Below are positions 47,154 through 54,145 of a stretch of DNA of 64,000 nt, piece after piece; the first letter of the stretch is position 1; every line of letters starts with the position of its first letter. This DNA is from OLB11 sp041392835. GTDB lineage: Bacteria; Bacteroidota; Bacteroidia; Chitinophagales; Chitinophagaceae. Below the pieces are notes generated by a model. It was not told the origin of the DNA and searched no databases. It saw nothing but the letters and a program-made list of their open reading frames with translations. The stretch covers positions 62,001-126,000 of the forward strand of contig JAWKLF010000004.1 in assembly GCA_041392835.1 (NCBI GenBank). The letters run 5' to 3'. The translations under genes and the position numbers were made by a program.

Positions 47154-47552
47154 ATGAAATATCTTACAAGATTAGAACGAATTTTAGATATGCCAATGGC
47201 TGATGATGCGATACGACAATGGCCACAAAGTGGTGAAGCCGTTCATACCAAGTTGGGCATTAGCAAAGTAGAATCGCATTTCGAAGGATTCAAATTGGGC
47301 ATTGGAAGAAGAATAAAATTTGAAGACAAACTCATAGTGGAATGGACCAGCGATTATGGCGATGGCAAATTGTACAGAAATGTGACCATTGCTGAATTAA
47401 AAAATGGTTTTGTAACTAAAATAACCGATTATTGGGGTGCACCTTTTGATATTCCTGAATGGAGAAAAGGACTGACAAAGCAAATGGATGAGCAAAGTGT
47501 TTTTCCAAAACAAGCAGATTTAATAGGCGACGAAGAAAATGGAAATGGATAA
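47154..47552 (+). CDS. SnoaL/NTF2-like protein
   Basis: A 132-residue protein of the nuclear transport factor 2 fold. 'KFEDKLIVEWTSDYGDGKLYRNVTIAELKNGFVTKITDYWGAPFDIPEWRK' (in overlapping strands, ~60-115) is typical of SnoaL-like proteins annotated as ester cyclase or NTF2 family. The N-terminal helix is short, so the protein may start slightly upstream or be trimmed. Catalytic residues are not evident. It overlaps the next gene by 14 nt. Confidence 0.8.
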   Translation: MKYLTRLERILDMPMADDAIRQWPQSGEAVHTKLGISKVESHFEGFKLGIGRRIKFEDKLIVEWTSDYGDGKLYRNVTIAELKNGFVTKITDYWGAPFDIPEWRKGLTKQMDEQSVFPKQADLIGDEENGNG

Positions 47553-48000
47553 CTATTATAAATCTGCAATAGGAATATTAAAAATAAATGCCTCGCAGGG
47601 GAAATTAATTGAAGTAAAATTTGTGGATCAGTCAAAAAAATATGAATTAAACCTGCCTGATGTTTTTATAAAAATTGTTTTAAAGCAAATTCAAGAATAC
47701 GCCAAAGGACAAAGAAAATTATTTGATATTCCATTGGCAAAACCGAGCACAGATTTTCAAAAAAATGTAACAGAAGCAGTATTAAAAATTCCTAATGGCA
47801 AAACCACAAATTATTCCGAAATAGCCGCAAACATTGGAAAGCCGAAGGCTATGCGAGCTGTGGGAATGGCGCATACAAAAAATCCTTTTCAAATTATACT
47901 GCCGTTTCATAGAATTGTAAAAAGAGAAAAAAGCACTGGAAAAATTATTTTTAACGACTCCATTCAAGAAATTTTATTAAAAATAGAAAATGTAAAATAG
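47539..48000 (+). CDS. MGMT/ATL-fold protein lacking the acceptor Cys (PFHR)
   Basis: A 153-residue protein with the full O6-alkylguanine-DNA alkyltransferase layout: N-terminal ribonuclease-like domain (~1-65), then the DNA-binding domain with 'FQKNVTEAVLKIPNGKTTNYSEIAANIGKPKAMRAVGMAHTKNP' in helix-turn-helix order and the arginine finger in 'MRAVG'. The active site normally reads PCHR; here it is PFHR, with Phe123 in place of the alkyl-accepting Cys. Alkyltransferase-like (ATL) proteins have Trp or another residue there and flag lesions for excision repair instead of removing them. A TGT-to-TTT mutation of a true Ogt is the alternative. The AlkA-like glycosylase 1.4 kb downstream makes a DNA-alkylation role sensible. 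Confidence 0.85.
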   Translation: MEMDNYYKSAIGILKINASQGKLIEVKFVDQSKKYELNLPDVFIKIVLKQIQEYAKGQRKLFDIPLAKPSTDFQKNVTEAVLKIPNGKTTNYSEIAANIGKPKAMRAVGMAHTKNPFQIILPFHRIVKREKSTGKIIFNDSIQEILLKIENVK

Positions 48001-48009
48001 AAGTAAAAA

Positions 48010-48387
48010 ATGAAATTGGCCATTATCCAAAAAACATATAGTCTTCCTTTCTATGAAGTTTACCAAAAACTAAAAGAAAATATTATAACCGAAGGTTTTT
48101 TGTTATTACACGAAATTGATACTCAAAAAATAGTTGCCAGCCATTCGATAGAAATTTCAAAGCTGAAACAAATTTTATTTTTTCACCCCAGATATATTCA
48201 GCAGATTGTAACACAGGATGATTTGGCCATTAATGAAATTCCCATAAAAATAGTATTGTATGAAATGCCAGATAAACAAATACGTATAAGCTGCCCTAAC
48301 CCGATACTACGATTGCATAATTATGTTTTAGATAAAAATATTGCCGAAGAACTACTGAAAATTATAAATAAAGTCATAACAATATAA
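48010..48387 (+). CDS. DUF302 family protein
   Basis: A 125-residue protein matching DUF302: 'YQKLKENIITEGFLLLHEIDTQKIV', 'LKQILFFHPRYIQQIVTQDD', 'NEIPIKIVLYEMPDKQIRISCPNP'. Members are small single-domain proteins of unknown biochemical role, often linked with metal or redox genes. No signal peptide. 9 nt after the MGMT-fold gene and 11 nt before the next. Confidence 0.85.
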   Translation: MKLAIIQKTYSLPFYEVYQKLKENIITEGFLLLHEIDTQKIVASHSIEISKLKQILFFHPRYIQQIVTQDDLAINEIPIKIVLYEMPDKQIRISCPNPILRLHNYVLDKNIAEELLKIINKVITI

Positions 48388-48398
48388 ATAAAAGTAAA

Positions 48399-48944
48399 AT
48401 GAAAGCAAACGAAACAAATTTAGTAGATTACGTAAATCAATTGCAAGCAAAAGGATTTACAGAAGCTTATATTATTGAAAATGGCAAACTAAAATCAACA
48501 AGTACCAGAGCAGAAATTCCAGAAGAAGATTTTACGATAAACCTTGCTTGTAAATTTGATGTAAGCGAAAATGCAATGGACTCGCAATATCTCTTTGGTA
48601 TAGAGAGCAAACAGGGCAATGGTTATATAGCCGATTTGTTGGGCAATTATTATTTTTCGGATGACGAATTGCTCAAAAGAAAAATAAACATTCCAATCGA
48701 AGAGCATATTATGGAAGACAAACAAGCTTTGAAATATGGTCTAAAAAAGATTTACAAAGATACATTTAATGAAAACCCAGATAGATTTGAACTACGTATA
48801 GGTTTCCCTGATTTCCCTACTTGTCCTTTGGACCAAACGTATTCAATGTTAGGCTATGACAAACAAAACAATGAATATGTTTGGCTTGTTACGAGCATTA
48901 TAAGAGATGAACGATTAGAAAAAAAATATTACGATACAATATAA
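48399..48944 (+). CDS. two-part hypothetical protein, paralogous to the window-end ORF
   Basis: A 181-residue cytoplasmic protein. The first ~90 residues ('LVDYVNQLQAKGFTEAYIIENGKL...ACKFDVSENAMDSQYLFGIESKQGNGYIADLLG') resemble short Bacteroidota proteins often mislabelled phosphoribosylpyrophosphate synthetase; no PRPP-binding motif is present. The second half ('LKYGLKKIYKDTFNENPDRFELRIGFPDFPTCP') is closely matched by the truncated ORF at 63840-64000, so the block has at least two copies of this module. Function unknown. Confidence 0.7.
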   Translation: MKANETNLVDYVNQLQAKGFTEAYIIENGKLKSTSTRAEIPEEDFTINLACKFDVSENAMDSQYLFGIESKQGNGYIADLLGNYYFSDDELLKRKINIPIEEHIMEDKQALKYGLKKIYKDTFNENPDRFELRIGFPDFPTCPLDQTYSMLGYDKQNNEYVWLVTSIIRDERLEKKYYDTI

Positions 48945-48950
48945 AACAAT

Positions 48951-49406
48951 ATGAAAAAATTCTTGCTTCGATTAAATACAAAACGAATAGGGTATCAATT
49001 GTCAAAATTTGGCTTAGTGCTTATTTTGCTTTGGTTGGGCGTTTATAAATTTACCCCAACTGAAACCGCAGCAATAAAACCGCTTATTGAAAACAGCCCT
49101 TTGTTTTCTTGGCAACTTTCATTTTTAAGTATGGCTACTATTTCAAAAATTATTGGTGCCATCGAAATTCTCGTTGCCATTTTAATAATGTTGGATTTTA
49201 AATTTAAAAGACTTGCGCAAATTGGTTATCTTATAGGCACATGCATGTTCCTTAGTACGCTTAGTTTTATTTTTACTACTCCTGCCATGTTTGTAAAAAG
49301 TGATGGAATTTGGGTTACAGAATTTTTTATCGTAAAAGATTTATTATTACTTGGTTTCTGTATTTATAATTTGAATTTTAAAAAATTATTTGGGACTGAT
49401 GACTAA
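48951..49406 (+). CDS. DUF417 membrane protein (YkgB/RclC-like)
   Basis: A 151-residue inner-membrane protein with four hydrophobic segments. 'LLWLGVYKFTPTETAAIKPLIENSPLFSW' and 'TLSFIFTTPAMF' are the DUF417 hallmarks; the family includes E. coli RclC (YkgB), part of the reactive-chlorine resistance locus with the flavoprotein RclA and the AraC-type regulator RclR. An FAD disulfide reductase and an AraC regulator occur 5-8 kb downstream here. That parallel is my inference. It overlaps the glycosylase gene by 8 nt. Confidence 0.85.
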   Translation: MKKFLLRLNTKRIGYQLSKFGLVLILLWLGVYKFTPTETAAIKPLIENSPLFSWQLSFLSMATISKIIGAIEILVAILIMLDFKFKRLAQIGYLIGTCMFLSTLSFIFTTPAMFVKSDGIWVTEFFIVKDLLLLGFCIYNLNFKKLFGTDD

Positions 49407-50028
49407 AAAACAAAAAAAGATTGTCAACGAAAAAAATGTAAAGTTTCTAATAAGTAAAAATATAATTTTCAAAAATATTTATGACACCTACGGTAGGCCA
49501 CCCGAATGGGAAAGAAAACCTGGTTTTGAAACATTAGTAAAAATTATATTAGAACAACAAGTAAGTTTAGAATCTGCAAAGGCACATTTTATTAAATTAA
49601 AACAAAACATAGGCAGTGTAACACCAAAAAATATTTATATAGCCACAGAGCAACAATTAATAGACAGCCACCTTAGCCGACAAAAAAGAATTTATGTAAA
49701 AGCCCTTGCTGATGAAATACTACATAAAGGGTTAAATTTAAAAAAAATGGAAGATTGGAATGAAGAGGAAATTACAAATCGCTTAATAAAAATAAAAGGT
49801 ATTGGACATTGGACTATCAATATTTATTTAATGATGTGTTTAAAAAAAACCGACATTTTTCCCTTGGGTGATATAGCCTTAAAAAATACTATGAAAAAAT
49901 TAACAGGCTTGCAAAGCGAGGAAGAAATGCTTAGTCTATCCAATCAATGGCGGCCTTATAGAAGCTTAGCCACTTTTTTTATGTGGCATCAATATCTTAG
50001 CGAAAAAGGAAAAAGATTACCTGAGTAA
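49399..50028 (+). CDS. AlkA-like DNA-3-methyladenine glycosylase
   Basis: A 209-residue HhH-GPD DNA glycosylase, which excises alkylated bases to start base-excision repair. 'GFETLVKIILEQQVSLESA' opens the fold; the helix-hairpin-helix 'LIKIKGIGHWTINIYLMM' and the catalytic Asp in 'DIFPLGDIALKN' are present. It lacks the N-terminal beta domain of E. coli AlkA, as many small members do. It overlaps the RclC-like gene by 8 nt (ATG 49399; an in-frame TTG lies 9 nt earlier). Near an ATL-like gene, so probably part of an alkylation-repair subset. Confidence 0.92.
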   Translation: MTKKQKKIVNEKNVKFLISKNIIFKNIYDTYGRPPEWERKPGFETLVKIILEQQVSLESAKAHFIKLKQNIGSVTPKNIYIATEQQLIDSHLSRQKRIYVKALADEILHKGLNLKKMEDWNEEEITNRLIKIKGIGHWTINIYLMMCLKKTDIFPLGDIALKNTMKKLTGLQSEEEMLSLSNQWRPYRSLATFFMWHQYLSEKGKRLPE

Positions 50029-50039
50029 CAAACAAACAT

Positions 50040-50516
50040 TTATTCTAAAGGCAATGTAAATTTTTCGTGTGAATTCAAAAATCCCTCTTTCAAATAAAAA
50101 CGATGGGCAGTTTCTCTTGTTTTATTGGAAGTAACCTCTATTTGTTTAATTTCATTTTTTTGCGCTTCTTCTTTTAGAGCTTTCATTAATATATTCCCAA
50201 CACCCAAATTTCTATATTCAAAATCCACATACATCTCTTGTATTTCACCAATTTTTTGCCCACCATGATGCAAAAGAAACTGCGAATGAAGACTAATAAA
50301 ACCAACAGCCCTACCCTTTACCTCAGCAATCATATATATATAATTAACATGATTTATGTTTTTGAGAAATATCTTTTGCAGATGTTCCAAATCAAAAACT
50401 ATCTTTTCCAAATCGTTTACAAATTGATAAATGACTTTAAAATCACTTTGATTGACCTTTCGTACTGTAATCCCCAAATTGGATTCTATTGATTTTTCTA
50501 AATTACTCTTTGTCAT
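50040..50516 (-). CDS. GNAT family N-acetyltransferase
   Basis: A 158-residue acetyltransferase. The acetyl-CoA loop is in 'VDFEYRNLGVGNILMKALKEEAQK' (Q/RxxGxG/A form 'RNLGVG', ~residue 110), with the C-terminal 'ETAHRFYLKEGF' strand-helix. 'GRAVGFISLHSQFLLHHGGQKIGEIQEMYV' forms strands 3-4. The substrate is unknown. It is the only minus-strand gene in the block, convergent with the glycosylase. Confidence 0.9.
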   Translation of the reverse strand: MTKSNLEKSIESNLGITVRKVNQSDFKVIYQFVNDLEKIVFDLEHLQKIFLKNINHVNYIYMIAEVKGRAVGFISLHSQFLLHHGGQKIGEIQEMYVDFEYRNLGVGNILMKALKEEAQKNEIKQIEVTSNKTRETAHRFYLKEGFLNSHEKFTLPLE

Positions 50517-50707
50517 TGTATTTACATATTTTTAATATTATCAAATAGAAATTTCATAAGTCAACAGATAATTACATAATTTTAATAAAAATCATAGAAA
50601 ACAAGCCTAAAAAGTACAAAATTATCCAACTAATTTCTATTATTTTGCGTCCTTTAAGATGTAAAAAAATCATTATAAACTAATTATAAAAATACAAAAA
50701 ACAAACA

Positions 50708-52366
50708 ATGAAAAGATTTCTTACAACAATTTTCTCAGTATTTATTAGCACTATGCTTTTGAATGCACAAATTACGAATCCTGCACCCTATTGCCAATCA
50801 GAATTTATGTTTAACTATAATATGTTTGACTATATTAAAATCTCAGGTACTACTAAAAGCCTTGGCCCTATGGGTTCTGTGGGTTCTTCAAGTACTTATT
50901 TATATCATAACACAACTGTATTTCCAACTGTAGCCGCTGGCTCGCCTATGACGATAGAATTAATGCCCTACTCGCCAAATGATTTGGAACCTATGTATTT
51001 TGCTGTATTTATTGATTACAATAACGACAACACGTTTAGTCCTTCTGAAATAGTAATGCAAAATAACAATACCACCAATGCAGCTTTACCCACTTGGGGA
51101 GCACCTACTGCAGCTATAACAAAAACGATAACAATACCTGCAGGTACTGCAAACGGATTATACAGACTCCGTTTAATACGGTCAGGAGATGGTGGATTTA
51201 CATATAATAATGCATATACCATTAATCCATGCAATAATCCTGCAGTGTTTGAATACGGTTGTACGCATGATTTTGATATAAATATTTCGGCTGTTACAAC
51301 TATTCCTGTCACTTCGGTTACAGTATCAAGCGCTGGAAATGCAACAACAGTATTAGCAGGATCTACTCTACAAATGAATGCTTCAGTATTACCTATTAAT
51401 GCCACAAACAATACTGTAACATGGAGTGTACAAAATGGAACAGGCACTGCATCTATTTCGGCCACAGGCCTATTAACTGGGCTTACTCCAGGAACAGTAA
51501 CAGTAGTAGCTACATCAAACGGCACGCCAAGCGTATTTGGCACAAAACAAATAACAGTAAATGCAAATAATATTCCTGTAAATTCTATTACAGTTACAAG
51601 TACTGCCAATGCCACTACAGTACCGAATGGTGCTACCCTTCAAATGTTTGCCGATGTACTACCCTTAAATGCTTCAAACAATACAGTAACATGGAGTGTG
51701 CAAAATGGTACAGGCTCTGGCACTATATCTACATCAGGACTTTTGACTGGCACTGCTGTTGGAACAGTAACAGTAGTAGCTACTTCAAATAGCAACCCAA
51801 ACATTTCTGGCACAAAAATAATAACAGTTACGGTACCTACTATTCCAGTCACTTCTATTGTTGTTTCAAGTGCTGGCAATGCGACTACTGTTTTTAAGAA
51901 TTCAACATTGCAAATGAGTGCAGCGGTACTACCTACCAACCCTACTAATGGCGCATTTACTTGGAGCGTACAAAATGGCACAGGAGCTGCAACTATTTCA
52001 AGCACAGGTTTATTAACCGGAACAGTAGCTGGCACCGTAATAGTAAAAGCAACTTCTGTTTCTACACCTACAGTTTTTGGAACTAAACAAATTACTGTAT
52101 TAAATGTAACTTCCGTTGACAATATTGAAAGCAGTGATTTAGTTATTTTTCCAAATCCAACTCATAATTTTATCAATATACAAAACGCCTTAAACGAAAC
52201 CATCACAAAAGTAAATATCACAAATACATTTGGTCAACTTGTTTTTTCTTCTACAGATCAGTTTATTAAACAAATTGACTTATCTAAGTTTGCTACAGGC
52301 ACTTATTTCATCAATATTTTTACAAATAAAGGCAATAGCAATACTTTTAAAATTTCTAAGTTATAG
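50708..52366 (+). CDS. secreted GEVED/Ig-like repeat protein with T9SS sorting domain
   Basis: A 552-residue surface or secreted protein: signal peptide ('VFISTMLLNAQ'); a GEVED-like domain (~25-195, 'FAVFIDYNNDNTFSPSE', 'GLYRLRLIRSGDGG'); three tandem bacterial Ig-like (Big_2) repeats of ~91 residues, each with 'VTVSSAGNATTV', 'LPxNATNNTVTWSVQNGTG', 'GLLTG..PGTVTVVATS' and 'GTKQITV'; and a type A C-terminal sorting domain ('DLVIFPNPTHNFINIQNAL', ending 'KISKL'). It is probably an adhesin-like or matrix protein exported by the type IX system. No catalytic domain. A hairpin terminator follows. Confidence 0.9.
   Translation: MKRFLTTIFSVFISTMLLNAQITNPAPYCQSEFMFNYNMFDYIKISGTTKSLGPMGSVGSSSTYLYHNTTVFPTVAAGSPMTIELMPYSPNDLEPMYFAVFIDYNNDNTFSPSEIVMQNNNTTNAALPTWGAPTAAITKTITIPAGTANGLYRLRLIRSGDGGFTYNNAYTINPCNNPAVFEYGCTHDFDINISAVTTIPVTSVTVSSAGNATTVLAGSTLQMNASVLPINATNNTVTWSVQNGTGTASISATGLLTGLTPGTVTVVATSNGTPSVFGTKQITVNANNIPVNSITVTSTANATTVPNGATLQMFADVLPLNASNNTVTWSVQNGTGSGTISTSGLLTGTAVGTVTVVATSNSNPNISGTKIITVTVPTIPVTSIVVSSAGNATTVFKNSTLQMSAAVLPTNPTNGAFTWSVQNGTGAATISSTGLLTGTVAGTVIVKATSVSTPTVFGTKQITVLNVTSVDNIESSDLVIFPNPTHNFINIQNALNETITKVNITNTFGQLVFSSTDQFIKQIDLSKFATGTYFINIFTNKGNSNTFKISKL
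51301..52113 (+). repeat. three ~270-bp tandem repeats coding Ig-like domains
   Basis: Repeat units of about 270 bp lie at roughly 51301-51570, 51571-51840 and 51841-52113. They are most alike around the 'TWSVQNGTG' and 'GTVTVVATS' coding stretches, which suggests duplication followed by moderate divergence. Confidence 0.8.
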
Positions 52367-52446
52367 ACTGAGCAATTCATAATTGAAGATTATTACTTAT
52401 TAAATTAGTATTTCTTAATTTGGTTTTATTAATTATAAGTTTAAAA

Positions 52447-52480
52447 AATGGCTCCTATTTTGTTAGTGAGCCATTCTTTT
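52447..52480 (+). terminator. rho-independent terminator after the Ig-repeat gene
   Basis: An 8-bp stem (AATGGCTC with GAGCCATT), a 13-nt loop and CTTTT. It lies 80 nt after the stop codon, with only AT-rich sequence between. Confidence 0.75.
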
Positions 52481-52593
52481 AGTATGAAATTTTATAAGTA
52501 CATAATGTAGATAGATGCTTGCAATAAAATGTAACTTTGTGCTATTCTTTATATCAATTACTAACACAATATCATCAATATTCAAAAGTAAAT

Positions 52594-52896
52594 TTGAAAT
52601 CAAAAGGCGTTAAATATGAATTCTCAAACTGTATATGGAAGTATCCAGGACCCGCCGCATGGCACTTTATTTCCTTACCAGAAAAATTAACCAAAGAAAT
52701 AAGACAACACTTCAAACATGAAGAAAAATCATGGGGGCGTCTAAAAGTTTTTGCACAAATAGGTCAAACAGAATGGTTAACAGCTATATGGTTTGATAGC
52801 AAACTAAATACATATTTACTACCAATAAAACTTGCAATAAGAAAACAAGAACTTATTGAAAATGGAAAGAAAATAAAAGTAATTGTGTGGATATAA
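52594..52896 (+). CDS. DUF1905 family protein
   Basis: About 100 residues of the DUF1905 fold: 'VKYEFSNCIWKYPGPAAWHFISLPEKLTKEI', 'SWGRLKVFAQIGQTEWLTAIWFD' and 'YLLPIKLAIRKQELIENGKKIKVIV'. Members are small beta-barrel proteins of unknown function, often fused to OmdA domains, which this one lacks. There is no in-frame ATG near the start; TTG 52594 gives the normal family N-terminus, while TTG 52537 lies inside a TAACTTTG -7-like box (52532-52539). Confidence 0.8.
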   Translation: MKSKGVKYEFSNCIWKYPGPAAWHFISLPEKLTKEIRQHFKHEEKSWGRLKVFAQIGQTEWLTAIWFDSKLNTYLLPIKLAIRKQELIENGKKIKVIVWI

Positions 52897-52963
52897 TTTT
52901 ATTTATGAAATTTAATTATTGTTTTAAATACACTTTATCAACTCTATAAAGAAAGAATTAAGT

Positions 52964-52971
52964 TAAATTTG
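52964..52971 (+). promoter_or_regulatory. -7 promoter element of the egtB-egtD unit
   Basis: TAAATTTG, 20 nt before the egtB ATG. No clear -33 TTTG at the usual distance. Confidence 0.5.
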
Positions 52972-52991
52972 ATTCAACATAAATAAGAAAC

Positions 52992-54141
52992 ATGAATAAT
53001 CTATCTGATCGATTTTTAAATTTAAGAAAGCGTAGTGAGCTTCTTTGTAAACCCCTTATCATTGAAGACTTTTCGGTACAACCCGTTGACTTTGTATCGC
53101 CTCCCAAATGGCATCTTGCACACGTTACATGGTTTTGGGAAGAGTTTATACTTACTAAATACCAAACCGATTATGTGGTTTTTAACAAAGATTTTTCCTA
53201 CTTGTTTAATAGTTACTACAACAATGTTGGAAAAAGAGTTTTAAGACCAACGCGTGGCCTAATGACTCGGCCATCGGTAGATGAAGTTTACCAATACAGA
53301 AATTATGTTACAGAAGCAATGATAAACTTTCTGGAAACAAAACCCTCAAAAGAAATAATAGAATTAATTGAAATAGGCATTAATCATGAAGAGCAACATC
53401 AAGAACTTTTAATTTACGATATCAAATACATATTAGGACACCAACCCTTTTTCCCAAAATATGACAACACGATTCAATTAAAAACAGAAAAGCAAAAACA
53501 AGATTTTATATTGATTAAAGAAGGGCTTTATGAAATAGGACATCAGGGAAATGGATTTGCTTTTGACAATGAATTAGGTCGGCACAAAGTATATCTAAAC
53601 GAATATGAAATTTCAAATAAATTAATTACCAATGGAGAATACATAGCATTTATAGAAGATGGTGCTTATAAAAATTTTAATTATTGGCATGATGAGGGAT
53701 GGCATTGGATACAACAAAATCATATAGAAGCTCCAATGTATTGGCACTTCTTTGATGGCGAATGGTGTCATTATGACTTAAACGGACTTCAAAAAATCAA
53801 TAAAGAGCTTCCAGTAAATCATATTAGCTTTTATGAAGCATTTGCATTTGCAGAATATAAAAATGCGATTACCTATAGAATTTGAATGGGAAATAGCTGC
53901 AGACCAATTAGAATGGGGGCTGCTTTGGGAATGGACAAACAGTGCCTACCTTCCCTATCCCAATTTTGACAAAGCGCCAGGTGCACTTGGAGAATACAAT
54001 GGAAAGTTTATGATTAACACTATGATATTAAAAGGAGCATCAATTGCCACGTCCAATGGACACAGCAGAAGAACATATCGCAATTTTTTTCATCCAAATA
54101 TGCGATGGCAGTATGCTGGCATTCGACTAGTAAAAAAGTAA
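52992..54141 (+). pseudogene. egtB: EgtB ergothioneine sulfoxide synthase, frameshifted
   Basis: EgtB is a non-haem iron enzyme that joins the sulfur of cysteine or gamma-glutamylcysteine to hercynine. The N-terminal DinB-like domain has His residues in 'KWHLAHVTWFWEE' (41/44) and 'HEEQHQE' (His132, His136), the iron ligands. The C-type formylglycine-generating-enzyme domain begins near 'FILIKEGLYEIG'. The frame breaks at 'FAEYKN' (about 53862-53868, in an A-run) and continues in another frame as 'MRLPIEFEWEIAADQLEWGLLWEWTNSAYLPYP...' to 'RWQYAGIRLVKK'. All family motifs after the break are intact, so the lesion is recent or a sequencing error. The fused reductase-EgtD gene starts 4 nt later. 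Confidence 0.9.
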
Positions 54142-54145
54142 ATAC

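Noticed and set aside
51016..52122. Two long minus-strand frames (199 and 160 codons) opposite the Ig-repeat gene
   Set aside because: They mirror the repetitive, Thr/Val-rich coding sequence of the plus-strand gene, have no homologous motif, and exist only because of its codon bias.
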